Part shown: in pieces, positions 1 through 7,713 of the stretch
Numbering within the stretch: position 1 is the stretch's first letter
Layout of the letters: every line of letters starts with the position of its first letter
DNA from: Chryseobacterium indoltheticum
GTDB lineage: Bacteria; Bacteroidota; Bacteroidia; Flavobacteriales; Weeksellaceae
Direction of reading: 5' to 3'
NCBI RefSeq assembly: GCF_003815915.1
Contig: NZ_CP033929.1
Location: 2,728,001 to 2,792,000, forward strand
Length of the DNA: 64,000 nucleotides
Notes under the pieces: model-generated
What the model saw: the letters and a program-made list of their open reading frames with translations, nothing else
The model's database searches: none
Told to the model about the DNA's origin: nothing
Translations under genes and position numbers: made by a program

Positions 1-131
1 CTTTTCGTCATAATTCTAATTTTTAGAAAATATCTTAAAAATATTGCCCTAAATTTCAGCGTTTTAGCTTTAGTAAAGGGATTTTTAAAGATTTTTTCTG
101 TAATAATATTTTTAATTTTAAAATAAGTTCC

Positions 132-139
132 TATCTTTG
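132..139 (+). promoter_or_regulatory. -7 promoter element of the SRP RNA gene
   Basis: TATCTTTG matches the Bacteroidota primary sigma factor -7 consensus TAnnTTTG exactly and ends five bases before the first base of the SRP RNA stem. That is the spacing expected if transcription begins at about 144. No clear -33 TTG is visible in the T-rich upstream stretch. Confidence 0.75.
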
Positions 140-143
140 CAAC

Positions 144-236
144 GGCAAGTCCTAAACAACCAGCTCCTGAGAATCCTCCAGGGTGGGAACGCAGCAAAGG
201 TAATTGGTCGTAGCGGTGTGATTTAGGTAGCTTGCC
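144..236 (+). ncRNA. ffs: Signal recognition particle RNA (4.5S-type, small bacterial SRP RNA)
   Basis: This is the RNA scaffold of the signal recognition particle, which with Ffh targets nascent membrane proteins. The ends pair as GGCAAG with CTTGCC, followed inward by CCTAAA with TTTAGG. The apical part holds the conserved domain IV core: CCAGG, a GGGA tetraloop closed by GT/AC, then GCAGCA on the 3' side, as in Ffh-binding loops. Length (about 93 nt) fits the short bacterial form. A perfect -7 box lies just upstream and a strong hairpin follows, so it is probably a single-gene transcript. The identification rests on motif and pairing. Confidence 0.9.
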
Positions 237-254
237 ATTTTTTATTTTTATAAG

Positions 255-307
255 TTAAGAGATTAAGATGATTTTATTTAAATTACTTAATCTCTTAATT
301 TTTTTTG
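255..307 (+). terminator. Terminator after the SRP RNA, possibly bidirectional
   Basis: A perfect 13-bp stem (255-267 with 286-298) is followed by a run of T on the plus strand. It ends the SRP RNA transcript. The convergent MBL hydrolase gene stops at 308, so the same hairpin may also stop leftward transcription, although the minus-strand T tract is weaker. Confidence 0.8.
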
Positions 308-994
308 TTATATCTCGAAACTTTCTCCGAGTTTAGGTAAAACCAATTCAACATTCTTATCAGCAAAATGCTTCGCTGCATTATCATGATTGATTTCAAT
401 TGCCGGGAAAGTATCAAAATGACATCCGATTACTTTTGGAGTTTTCAATAATTCTGACGCTGCAAAAGCCGCTTTTCTCGCACACATTGTATAATGACCA
501 CCAATCGGAAGAATTGAAAGATCTAGATCCCCGTACAACGCCGGAAACAACTGCATATCTGCCATTACTCCTGTATCGCCAGCCAAATACACGTTTTTAC
601 CTTCAGGAAGTCTGAAAATATATCCTACAGGCACACCACCGTAGCTTCCATCAGGAAATGAACTTGTATGATGAGCCGGAACCATAGAAATTTTAAGGTC
701 ATCAATCTTTGCAGAACCTCCTAAGTTTACATCGTCTGTATTTTTAGCATTTTTGAAATACGCACAGATTTCCGGTTGACCGATAATTGTAGCTTCAGGA
801 TAATGCTGCAAAACCTCTTCTACGTCAGCAATGTGATCGCCGTGAGCGTGAGTGATTAAGATATAATCAATTTTCTGAGCCGAAATATCAAACCCTGATT
901 CTGCTTTTTTATAGTTGTAAAATGGATCACAAAGAATTGTTTTGTCTTTGTACGTGAACAAAAAACAGTTTTGTCCTAAATATTGTATTTTCAT
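308..994 (-). CDS. Metal-dependent hydrolase, UPF0173 (metallo-beta-lactamase fold)
   Basis: 228 residues, full length for UPF0173. The metal-binding motif HAHGDH is at residues 49-54, and the later AGDTGV and GCHFDTFP segments supply the remaining metal ligands expected of the MBL fold. There is no signal peptide, so it is cytoplasmic. The substrate of UPF0173 proteins is not established, so only hydrolase chemistry can be inferred. It stands alone, convergent with the SRP RNA. The start is the first Met, with MKIQYLGQN typical of the family. Confidence 0.88.
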   Translation of the reverse strand: MKIQYLGQNCFLFTYKDKTILCDPFYNYKKAESGFDISAQKIDYILITHAHGDHIADVEEVLQHYPEATIIGQPEICAYFKNAKNTDDVNLGGSAKIDDLKISMVPAHHTSSFPDGSYGGVPVGYIFRLPEGKNVYLAGDTGVMADMQLFPALYGDLDLSILPIGGHYTMCARKAAFAASELLKTPKVIGCHFDTFPAIEINHDNAAKHFADKNVELVLPKLGESFEI

Positions 995-1028
995 TTTTAA
1001 TTTATTTTTAAATTTTTACATTTAATAG

Positions 1029-1108
1029 AAATGCTTCGACAAGCTCAGCATGACATCGCTAATACTAACTGTTTTTAACAGTGTCACGCTGAGCGTAGTC
1101 GAAGCATT
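1029..1108. repeat. Palindromic intergenic element (nested inverted repeat)
   Basis: Arms of 27 and 28 bases (1029-1055 and 1081-1108) are near-perfect inverted copies with one bulge and three mismatches. They share AAATGCTTCGAC and the CTCAGC core. Between them sits a second small hairpin, ACTGTT-TTT-AACAGT. The structure resembles the REP/MITE-like extragenic palindromes common between flavobacterial genes. It may also act as terminator for the SRPBCC gene or as a 5' leader structure of the MBL gene. Confidence 0.75.
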
Positions 1109-1133
1109 TTTGTTTTAATCCTAATTATGATTA

Positions 1134-1580
1134 TTATTTCGAAGGAAATTTATCTTCAATCAATCTCAAATTAATTCCGTGTTCTAAGTAAGCTTTACAG
1201 CCATCTAAAACGGTTGTAAAACCTCCTGTATTGTCATTAATTACAGATAAAAGTCCATCTCCAGTTTCAGAATATCCGTAGCTTTTAATAATAACTAAAG
1301 TTCCTTTTTCCATTTCCTTAAACTCGTAATCTACATTGTTAGAAAACAATCCCCACTCTGTTTTTATAAGCTGATTTGGAATAATCTGAAGAACTTTTAC
1401 TTCAGATTTTGCACCGTACATTTCCCATTCCCACGTAATTATTTTACCTTCTTCTAGCTTGCCAGTTGATTTTGTAAACCAAAAATTGGTGGTAATTTCA
1501 GGGTTTATAAATGCTTCAAAAACCTCTTGAATTGGTTTTCTGATCAACATCTGAGCCTGTACAAATATTTTAGATTCCAT
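1134..1580 (-). CDS. SRPBCC-domain protein, AHSA1-like
   Basis: 148 residues covering one START/Bet v1-like (SRPBCC) domain. The N-terminal strand is followed by IRKPIQEVFEAFINPEITTNFWF, the classical helix-grip opening of AHSA1-like proteins, and the protein ends with the long C-terminal helix. Members bind hydrophobic ligands in the cavity or act as Hsp90 co-chaperone homologues, and the ligand here is unknown. It follows menA by 11 bases on the same strand and could be co-transcribed with it, but nothing suggests a role in menaquinone synthesis. Confidence 0.8.
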   Translation of the reverse strand: MESKIFVQAQMLIRKPIQEVFEAFINPEITTNFWFTKSTGKLEEGKIITWEWEMYGAKSEVKVLQIIPNQLIKTEWGLFSNNVDYEFKEMEKGTLVIIKSYGYSETGDGLLSVINDNTGGFTTVLDGCKAYLEHGINLRLIEDKFPSK

Positions 1581-1591
1581 AACAGAAAGTT

Positions 1592-2521
1592 TTAGCTAAA
1601 ATAATTAAGTCCCAAAACTGTTAAAACAGCCATCATCAAAGTAAGTATACCAACTTGCTTCAAAAATGGATCGAGCTTCTTCGGCTCTTTTACATCCATT
1701 ATATTTCTTCTCAGTTTCGCCACCGGAATCAATAAAATCATTACAATAAATACGTAATATTTCTGTAACTGAATAAAGTTGTTGATACCTAAAAATACCA
1801 GAATAAGAATCAATGGAAGCTGCAATAAAACCATTTCGTAAATCATCGCATTTCTAAAACCAATTCTTAGAGCAAAACTATTTTTTCCTGATAATCTGTC
1901 GCTTTCAATGTCACGCATATTATTCAGATTCAAAACTGCCATACTCATCATTCCGATGGCTGTTCCGGGCAAAAGAATATCCCAAGAAAAAGTTTTTGTA
2001 AACAGAAAATAACTTCCGCAAACCGAAACCAAACCGAAGAATATAAAAACGAAAATATCGCCCAATCCCATATATCCGTAAGGTTTTTTACCTACCGTAT
2101 ACCCGATTGCAGCCAGAATACTTGCCACTCCCAATCCGATGAAAATATAAAACTCATTCATATAATCAGGAATAAAAGCCAAATACAAAAGTGCGACAGT
2201 CGCTACCAGAGATAAAAAAGAGAAAAAAATGACAGCATTTTTCATCTGTTTTGCGGTAATTCTACCCGAAGCTACTGCTCTGGCTTCTGCTTCACCAATT
2301 CTTTTGGCATCGGTTCCTTTTACACCGTCTCCGTAATCATTCGCATAGTTTGATAAAACCTGATACAGCAAAGTCACCAGAAGCGCCAAAGCAAAGATTT
2401 TCCAGTCCCAAATTCCTCCATCTTCTCTGAGTCTCCATTTTGCAATGAAAGAACCCATGATAATTCCGCTTAACGAAAGCGGTAACGTTCTCAGCCTTGC
2501 GGCTTTTATCCAATCGGTCAT
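1592..2521 (-). CDS. menA: 1,4-dihydroxy-2-naphthoate polyprenyltransferase (MenA)
   Basis: 309 residues, polytopic UbiA-superfamily membrane enzyme. It attaches the polyprenyl tail to 1,4-dihydroxy-2-naphthoate, the membrane step of menaquinone synthesis. The first Asp-rich motif NDYGDGVKGTD lies at residues 61-71 and the second, NMRDIESDR, in the middle of the chain. About eight hydrophobic segments follow the start MTDWIKAARLRTLPLS, which is typical of MenA. The same pathway is served by menB about 3 kb upstream on the same strand, with three membrane-protein genes between them. Upstream lies a degenerate heptanucleotide repeat rather than a recognisable promoter. Confidence 0.93.
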   Translation of the reverse strand: MTDWIKAARLRTLPLSLSGIIMGSFIAKWRLREDGGIWDWKIFALALLVTLLYQVLSNYANDYGDGVKGTDAKRIGEAEARAVASGRITAKQMKNAVIFFSFLSLVATVALLYLAFIPDYMNEFYIFIGLGVASILAAIGYTVGKKPYGYMGLGDIFVFIFFGLVSVCGSYFLFTKTFSWDILLPGTAIGMMSMAVLNLNNMRDIESDRLSGKNSFALRIGFRNAMIYEMVLLQLPLILILVFLGINNFIQLQKYYVFIVMILLIPVAKLRRNIMDVKEPKKLDPFLKQVGILTLMMAVLTVLGLNYFS

Positions 2522-2531
2522 AAATTGATAT

Positions 2532-2559
2532 GTAATGAGTAATGAGTAATAAGTAATAC
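2532..2559. repeat. Degenerate heptanucleotide repeat, four GTAATNN units
   Basis: Four consecutive 7-base units (GTAATGA, GTAATGA, GTAATAA, GTAATAC) sit between menA and the PH-domain gene. Related heptads occur at 6413-6440 and at 12098-12153, and in hairpin form at 5461-5490. Confidence 0.7.
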
Positions 2560-2601
2560 AAAAATTGATGATTGCTGATTATTTATTGCTAATTACTAAT
2601 G

Positions 2602-4095
2602 TTAACGTATTTCTATTTTATAAATGCAGTAATTCAGCAGTTCTTTAAGCTTTGTAAAGTTTAAAGCAACCATTTTAAAGCGTCCTGCAGAGGTATAAAA
2701 AGTAATACTTCCTAAGTTTGTTTTTCTTTGCCAAAAATACTGAGAAATTTTCACAGTTTGAAGCTTTTCCACCTCAAAAGTTCGGTTATCGATGTCCCAA
2801 ATTCCTGATTTTAATCTTATAAATCTTTCGCTGTAAAACAATTTTAAATTTCTGAAAGAAATCAGAATAAATAATTCGGCTAAAACAATGTAAACAATCG
2901 CTAAAAACCAATAATTTATGAATAACTCTTGTTCAATAAAGAAAACCAGAAGCAAAGGCAAAACGATCCATCGAAAAGTGTGGACGATAATTAATCTGAA
3001 ATTAGGCTTTAAATAATCTGTAAAAACCGGATTTTCATTCCAAATTGTTGAAATCAGTTTTGCTTTTTCAGTATTATTAATTCCGGGAACTGCTGCAACT
3101 TTTTTTTCATCTTCCTCATTTTTTCCAATCTGAAGAAATTTCACAAAAGAAATGTTCATTTTCTTCTGAATCCAGTTCTGTGTTTCAGTAATAACCTGAA
3201 CTTTTGATTTGTTGACAATTGAATTTCGGGTATTAAACAAGCCGTACTCAAAAGAAAAACTTTGGTTGTTTTCGCTGATTTTAAAGTTGAAAAATTTAAT
3301 CAATGTACGAACTGTATTAATCAGAATTCCAACAATAATGACAACCACAACAATTCCAAGAATAACTGGAATAGAAAATGCCAAAAACTGAGATTCTACC
3401 GTATCATAATCTAACTGCGTTTCAAATTCAGCCTTTTTCAGCAAGTTGCTGAGTTCGGAAAAACCATAAATCATTAAACTGACCAGTGCGAAAAAACTTT
3501 GAATATAGTTCGCAGTAATTCCGTATTTTAAAATACTGAGCGTTGAAATTTTGATTGAACGAAGTTTTTCAACTTTCTGATTTTCGGTAATTTCAACATC
3601 TTCTTTTAAACCACTTTCGAGTTTTGTTTCTGTTAAAAGATATTTTTTAAGGTCAACTGCATTCTGTTTCGTCAATGCCGAAATTTTAACTTCTTTTTCA
3701 GAACTTCCGGGTGTATCGATTTCGAGTTTGTAGATATTAAAAAACCGATGAACAAAAGGCTGTGAAATATTAACTTCCTGAATATTTTCTTTTTTAATCT
3801 TAGTTACCGATGTATTGATGATTCCTTCATGAATGACGAATTCCTCGTTTTCTTCATCAATATAATATTTGAAATGATAGTATTGTAAAACCGCAGAAAC
3901 AATGAGAATTAAGAGTCCGGCAATAATGGCAAGAACAATAATCCAAGGTTCTATTTTGTCTTTTCTGACAAAAAAAAGGATAACGAAAACCCATAAGTTT
4001 TTAATCACCATTCCGATATTGTAGAGAAAAAGCAATACGATACCCGTTTTCGACTGTCTTTGAGGCTGAAAAAAAGAATTAAGCTTCTCCTCCAT
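2602..4095 (-). CDS. PH-domain membrane protein, YdbT-like (bPH2/DUF304 repeats)
   Basis: 497 residues from the chosen Met at 4095. The frame stays open to 4170, but that would overlap the upstream gene by about 90 bases. The start at 4095 (MEEKLNSFF) gives a 17-base overlap, a common translational coupling. Two N-terminal hydrophobic segments are followed by a bacterial PH (bPH2) module around YYIDEENEEFVIHEG. A second pair of segments and a second module follow, then a third pair and a last module ending ...KLQTVKISQYFW. This three-module layout matches the YdbT family. It pairs with the YdbS-like gene. YdbS/YdbT pairs protect some Bacillus against a peptide antibiotic; the role here is unknown. 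Confidence 0.82.
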   Translation of the reverse strand: MEEKLNSFFQPQRQSKTGIVLLFLYNIGMVIKNLWVFVILFFVRKDKIEPWIIVLAIIAGLLILIVSAVLQYYHFKYYIDEENEEFVIHEGIINTSVTKIKKENIQEVNISQPFVHRFFNIYKLEIDTPGSSEKEVKISALTKQNAVDLKKYLLTETKLESGLKEDVEITENQKVEKLRSIKISTLSILKYGITANYIQSFFALVSLMIYGFSELSNLLKKAEFETQLDYDTVESQFLAFSIPVILGIVVVVIIVGILINTVRTLIKFFNFKISENNQSFSFEYGLFNTRNSIVNKSKVQVITETQNWIQKKMNISFVKFLQIGKNEEDEKKVAAVPGINNTEKAKLISTIWNENPVFTDYLKPNFRLIIVHTFRWIVLPLLLVFFIEQELFINYWFLAIVYIVLAELFILISFRNLKLFYSERFIRLKSGIWDIDNRTFEVEKLQTVKISQYFWQRKTNLGSITFYTSAGRFKMVALNFTKLKELLNYCIYKIEIR

Positions 4096-4624
4096 CGTCT
4101 GTTTTTTCTTTCGAAATTGTTCCTCTGATATGATGATTAATTCCTTCAGCAATATCTTCAGGAAGCCCATTTACAGTAACATCTCCACCGCTAACTCCAG
4201 CCGTAAAAACCGAAACCGATTTTAAGCCCAATATTTTAGAAAACCAGCCCTGCTCTACTTTGATGTGCTGAATTCTGTTGAACGGAACAATAATCACGCT
4301 TCGTTTCAACCAGCCATATTGGTATACCAAATCTTTTTCACGAACTGCATATTTTCTGAATTTAAAACCGATCAGAGTATTCAGAAAAAGAAAAACAATC
4401 ATCAGAAAAATTCCGATGACAATTGCCCAAACCTGAATAAGGCTCAAATTGAAATAAAAAAAATAAAAAGCTGTAGAAACCGCTCCGATTAGAAAAACAG
4501 AAAATAAACCCAGATTAAATAAAATAATCCTGAGATATTTTGGCGATACCGAAGTCAGTTTTAAATCACTAAAATCAGGAATTTCGAAATCTAAAATCTG
4601 TGGGTTTTGAAAGTTTTGTTCCAT
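4079..4624 (-). CDS. PH-domain membrane protein, YdbS-like
   Basis: 181 residues. Two adjacent transmembrane segments (about residues 34-56 and 62-84) precede a single bPH2 domain containing the family core YQYGWLKRSVIIVPFNRIQHIKVEQGWFSKILGL. Small YdbS plus large YdbT form a conserved pair, and here the 3' end overlaps the YdbT-like start by 17 bases, so the two are surely co-transcribed. The stop of this gene is four bases before the start of nothing else upstream but follows the membrane-protein gene at 4629 closely. Localisation is the inner membrane. Confidence 0.82.
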   Translation of the reverse strand: MEQNFQNPQILDFEIPDFSDLKLTSVSPKYLRIILFNLGLFSVFLIGAVSTAFYFFYFNLSLIQVWAIVIGIFLMIVFLFLNTLIGFKFRKYAVREKDLVYQYGWLKRSVIIVPFNRIQHIKVEQGWFSKILGLKSVSVFTAGVSGGDVTVNGLPEDIAEGINHHIRGTISKEKTDDGGEA

Positions 4625-4628
4625 TAAA

Positions 4629-5264
4629 TTAAATATTGAAACTCAGTTTAGGTCTGAGCATAGCGCAGTAAATCAGCATTAGAAAACCAAAAATTAAATA
4701 GTAAGATTCTTTGGGAGAATAGTGAATAAGTTTTTGCCAAAAACCTGCATTATCATAATAATATTCATTCATATCAACATATACTACACAACTACCACTA
4801 TTATTATCTATTCCCAAAAAAGTATTTTGTGGTTTTTTATAAAGAACATATAAACTGTTGGTTTCATCCATATCAAGACCGTACATTTCCTGTTTGGTTT
4901 TTAACATTATATTGAGTAAACCAACAATATCTGCGTAAACATTTTTGTCGGAAAGCTGAAATCTTATTCCAGTTTTGTCAATATCATTTTCTTTTAACTG
5001 ATTGATTTCTTTAATGAAATTCTCTTCAGTTTTTGCATCAAAACCAGGTTTTACATTGATTGTTTTGTAACTCCATCCCTCTTTCGGAATTTGTGTATAT
5101 TCCGGAATCTTTTCTCCTTTTTTAGCTTTATAGGGAAGTCCAATATCTAACACTCTCATGCTCATTTGATAATAAACAGGAGTAGCGTAGTACAGAAACA
5201 AAAGCGGAACTAAAAGTGCACTGATAATTCCGGCAACATAATATATTTTTTTATGCTTTCTCAT
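4629..5264 (-). CDS. Membrane protein of unknown function
   Basis: 211 residues from Met at 5264 (MRKHKKIYYVAG), which directly precedes a strong hydrophobic segment. The upstream Met at 5291 would only add nine residues. Topology by eye: one N-terminal transmembrane helix (about residues 8-28), a soluble middle of about 150 residues that would be periplasmic, and a second helix near the C-terminus (SYYLIFGFLMLIYCAML). No known domain was recognised. It is first in a tight run with the PH-domain pair (4-base gap), which suggests a shared envelope role. Confidence 0.6.
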   Translation of the reverse strand: MRKHKKIYYVAGIISALLVPLLFLYYATPVYYQMSMRVLDIGLPYKAKKGEKIPEYTQIPKEGWSYKTINVKPGFDAKTEENFIKEINQLKENDIDKTGIRFQLSDKNVYADIVGLLNIMLKTKQEMYGLDMDETNSLYVLYKKPQNTFLGIDNNSGSCVVYVDMNEYYYDNAGFWQKLIHYSPKESYYLIFGFLMLIYCAMLRPKLSFNI

Positions 5265-5324
5265 TTCTAATATTTTTTTTAATATCAGCAAATTGTAAAT
5301 AAATTATTTTTAACGGTCTGTTTG

Positions 5325-5395
5325 TCATTCAGAAGGAATCTCGATACGTTGGAAATAAATAAGTTTAGATTCCTGCGGAAGACAGATCGAACGTT
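5325..5395. repeat. Imperfect inverted repeat, remnant of an extragenic palindrome
   Basis: AGGAATCT and AGATTCCT, about 40 bases apart, flank an AT-rich spacer and are embedded in CATTCAGAAGGAATCTCG-like sequence of the kind scattered between flavobacterial genes. Only one such copy was seen in the window. Confidence 0.4.
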
Positions 5396-5460
5396 GATTT
5401 CAGCTGTAATTAAAAACGGATATTCCCATAATTTTTAGAACTTCCCTAAAATTACAAAAT

Positions 5461-5490
5461 AATAGGTAATGAAATCACTCATTACCTATT
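5461..5490 (-). terminator. Hairpin downstream of menB
   Basis: A perfect 12-bp stem, AATAGGTAATGA (5461-5472) with its complement (5479-5490), encloses a six-base loop 17 bases after the menB stop. The minus-strand continuation is AT-rich but lacks a pure T run. The arms contain the GTAATGA heptad found elsewhere, so the hairpin may have grown from that repeat. Confidence 0.55.
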
Positions 5491-5506
5491 ACTTATTATT
5501 TATATT

Positions 5507-6343
5507 TTAAGAAATCCACTGGTCTTTACCAAAGTCAGGCTTTCTCTTTTCAAGGAAAGCATTTCTACCTTCTTTTGCTTCTTCAGTCATGTACGCCAAA
5601 CGAGTTGCTTCACCAGCAAAAACTTGCTGACCAACCATTCCATCGTCGGTCAAGTTCATGGCAAACTTCAACATTCTGATTGACATTGGAGATTTAGCTA
5701 AAATTTCCTGTGCCCATTCGTAAGCAGTATCTTCAAGCTCATCGTGAGGAATTACAGCATTCACCATTCCCATATCGAAAGCTTCCTGCGCATTATAATT
5801 TCTTCCTAAAAAGAAAATCTCACGTGCTTTTTTCTGTCCGACCATTTTCGCTAAATAAGCAGAACCGTAACCACCATCAAAGCTCGTTACATCAGCATCG
5901 GTTTGTTTGAAAATTGCGTGTTCTTTACTCGCCAAAGTAAGATCACAAACTACGTGAAGCGAGTGACCGCCACCAACTGCCCAACCCGGAACAACTGCAA
6001 TTACCGCTTTTGGCATAAAACGGATCAGTCTTTGAACTTCCAGAATATTCAAACGGTGTCTTCCGTCTTCACCTACATATCCTTGCTGACCTCTTGCTTT
6101 TTGGTCGCCTCCGCTGCAGAACGCCCAAACTCCATCTTTAGAACTTGGTCCTTCTCCTGAAAGCAATACCACCCCAATTGACGGATCTTCTGATGCATCA
6201 TAAAAAGCATCGTACAATTCTGAAGTTGTTTTTGGTCTGAACGCATTACGGATTTCCGGTCTGTTGAAGGCAATTCTTGCCACCCCGTTGCATTTTTTAT
6301 AAGTAATATCTTCGTATTCCTTTACGGTTTTCCACTCGATCAT
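5507..6343 (-). CDS. menB: 1,4-dihydroxy-2-naphthoyl-CoA synthase (MenB)
   Basis: 278 residues, crotonase fold. It closes the second ring of the naphthoquinone, converting o-succinylbenzoyl-CoA to 1,4-dihydroxy-2-naphthoyl-CoA. Family signatures are FNRPEIRNAFRP, the oxyanion-hole region FCSGGDQKARG, and PGWAVGGGHSLHVVCDLTLAS. The segment QTDADVTSFDGGYGSAY carries the Asp found in bicarbonate-independent MenB enzymes (M. tuberculosis type), where the E. coli type has Gly and needs bicarbonate. A good -7 box lies 18 bases upstream, so it is probably transcribed alone. Confidence 0.95.
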   Translation of the reverse strand: MIEWKTVKEYEDITYKKCNGVARIAFNRPEIRNAFRPKTTSELYDAFYDASEDPSIGVVLLSGEGPSSKDGVWAFCSGGDQKARGQQGYVGEDGRHRLNILEVQRLIRFMPKAVIAVVPGWAVGGGHSLHVVCDLTLASKEHAIFKQTDADVTSFDGGYGSAYLAKMVGQKKAREIFFLGRNYNAQEAFDMGMVNAVIPHDELEDTAYEWAQEILAKSPMSIRMLKFAMNLTDDGMVGQQVFAGEATRLAYMTEEAKEGRNAFLEKRKPDFGKDQWIS

Positions 6344-6360
6344 TTTGTAAAAATTTTCCC

Positions 6361-6368
6361 CAAATATA
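6361..6368 (-). promoter_or_regulatory. -7 promoter element of menB
   Basis: On the minus strand this reads TATATTTG, an exact TAnnTTTG match. Transcription would begin near 6356, leaving a leader of about 12 bases. Confidence 0.65.
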
Positions 6369-6412
6369 CGGAATTAGAGAGAGAATTTTATGATACTGAT
6401 CTTGAAATATGG

Positions 6413-6440
6413 GTAATGAGTAATTGGTAATAAGTAATGT
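6413..6440. repeat. Degenerate heptanucleotide repeat, four GTAATNN units
   Basis: Units GTAATGA, GTAATTG, GTAATAA and GTAATGT lie in the divergent gap between menB and the lipoprotein gene. They are the same heptad family as at 2532-2559. Confidence 0.7.
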
Positions 6441-6537
6441 ATTATATGCTTAGTTTCTTATCTGAAAATGACGGTTTTTATTAAAATAGTTCAAGAATAT
6501 AAAGTTTGATTAAGTAAATTGCATAAAAATCTAATCA

Positions 6538-7026
6538 ATGAAAATTTTCAGACTTTTTATATACGTCTCTATCATATTCTTGATTCTGTTTTCTTGTAAG
6601 AAAAATAATCCTGCTGATGTTTCGCAGCTATATGGTCTATGGAAAATCAAAAGTGACTCCATGGGAACAAGAGAAAGTTTAAATCTAAACACCGACAAAA
6701 CTTTCACTTATAAAAGTTCAGGTCATATTGCTGAATCTTTTTCTTTTGGAAAATGGGAAGTAGTAAAAGATACATTAATTTTAAATTCTGTAATGCCAAA
6801 AGAATGTTATTATGTACTTTCCTTTGATGGGAAATGCAAATCTTCACATCTATTTACAGACGAACTCATCCGTAAAACAATTCTTGAATGTGAATCTCCT
6901 GCTCTTAATAATTTTTTCATAGAGTTTGAGAATTCAAAATTTATAATTACGAAAGATTCTTTAGTCCATAAAATTACACATAAGAATTGTAAAGAAGTTC
7001 CTTACGAAATTACTTTGTATCGTTAA
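6538..7026 (+). CDS. Lipoprotein with a lipocalin-like domain
   Basis: 162 residues. A type II signal peptide runs to the lipobox LFSC with Cys at residue 20, then KKNNPADVS. The mature part begins LYGLWKIKSDSMGTRESLNLNTDKTFTYKSSG, the strand pattern of Bacteroidota lipocalin-like lipoproteins (GxWK start, then a line reporting expected content). It is exported and membrane-anchored. Cys pairs near residues 103 and 119 could form a disulphide. It stands alone between divergent and convergent genes, and its function is unknown. Confidence 0.65.
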   Translation: MKIFRLFIYVSIIFLILFSCKKNNPADVSQLYGLWKIKSDSMGTRESLNLNTDKTFTYKSSGHIAESFSFGKWEVVKDTLILNSVMPKECYYVLSFDGKCKSSHLFTDELIRKTILECESPALNNFFIEFENSKFIITKDSLVHKITHKNCKEVPYEITLYR

Positions 7027-7037
7027 TAGAAATAATT

Positions 7038-7063
7038 AAGCCAACTCTCACGAATCGACTTTT
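7038..7063 (-). terminator. Decayed copy of the hairpin that follows the neighbouring paralogue
   Basis: AAGCC-AACTCTCACGAATCGACTTTT closely resembles the intact terminator at 7680-7707 but has lost two stem pairs. It sits just downstream of the 7067 gene, in the same relation as the intact copy to the 7714 gene. The gene duplication therefore probably included the terminator. Confidence 0.6.
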
Positions 7064-7066
7064 CAA

Positions 7067-7639
7067 TTATATTTTATCTAAAATCTTTTTTGGAAGAATT
7101 TTGACTAATTGAGGCTTATAATTTTTTTCAAGAATTAAAAACTTCCAATCTTTTTTATCTTTTGAAATTGCACACGCTCTCATTTTGGCATTAATAACAT
7201 AAACTCCTTTTTTCAATAATTTTACATTACCTTGTACATATTTAATCTTCATAGCTGTTTCAATTTTATTTTGCGTCTCATCATTCATCGAACTGACATC
7301 ACATTGTAGTTTAAGACCATAATTAGTAATAGAAAAATACTCTCCATCAATTAATTCTGGTTTCTCTATCACTCCAAAATTTAAATCCTGTATATCAATT
7401 TTCAGAAGTGGATTATTATACGTCACATCCATGATTTGAGTCATCTGTTCTTTAGAAATTACCGTAAAATATTTTGGATAAATACAATCTACAGCTTGGT
7501 TCATTTTTTTTGCTTTAATACTATTAGCAAAATAAGTAAGAGATTTTTTTATCTGAATTTCCTCAAAGTTTACTTTAGCTTGAGCAAAAGAAAATATAGA
7601 TATAAGAACAAATAATGTTGTAATGAATTTATTTTTCAT
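7067..7639 (-). CDS. Secreted protein of unknown function, tandem paralogue A
   Basis: 190 residues with a type I signal peptide (MKNKFITTLFVLISIFSFAQA, cleavage after the AQA region). It is clearly homologous end to end with the next gene: shared YFANSIK/YFANTIK, YPKYFTVISKEQ/YPKFFTIVNKDQ, MTYNNPLLKIDIQDL/MTYNNPFVKIDVLDM, and the C-terminal KDKKDWKFL...PKKILDKI. Compared with its twin it has drifted more and its terminator is damaged. No known domain was recognised. The protein is probably periplasmic or outer-membrane associated. Confidence 0.7.
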   Translation of the reverse strand: MKNKFITTLFVLISIFSFAQAKVNFEEIQIKKSLTYFANSIKAKKMNQAVDCIYPKYFTVISKEQMTQIMDVTYNNPLLKIDIQDLNFGVIEKPELIDGEYFSITNYGLKLQCDVSSMNDETQNKIETAMKIKYVQGNVKLLKKGVYVINAKMRACAISKDKKDWKFLILEKNYKPQLVKILPKKILDKI

Positions 7640-7679
7640 CTTAAAAAAAAATAGTTTTTTCGGAACACAAAAGTAGTAA

Positions 7680-7707
7680 AAAAGCCGACTCTTACGAATC
7701 GGCTTTT
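7680..7707 (-). terminator. Terminator of paralogue B
   Basis: Stem AAAAGCCGA (7680-7688) pairs with TCGGCTTTT (7699-7707), followed on the minus strand by T's. It is seven bases past the stop of the 7714 gene and upstream of paralogue A, so the two paralogues are probably separate transcripts. Confidence 0.8.
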
Positions 7708-7713
7708 ACATTT

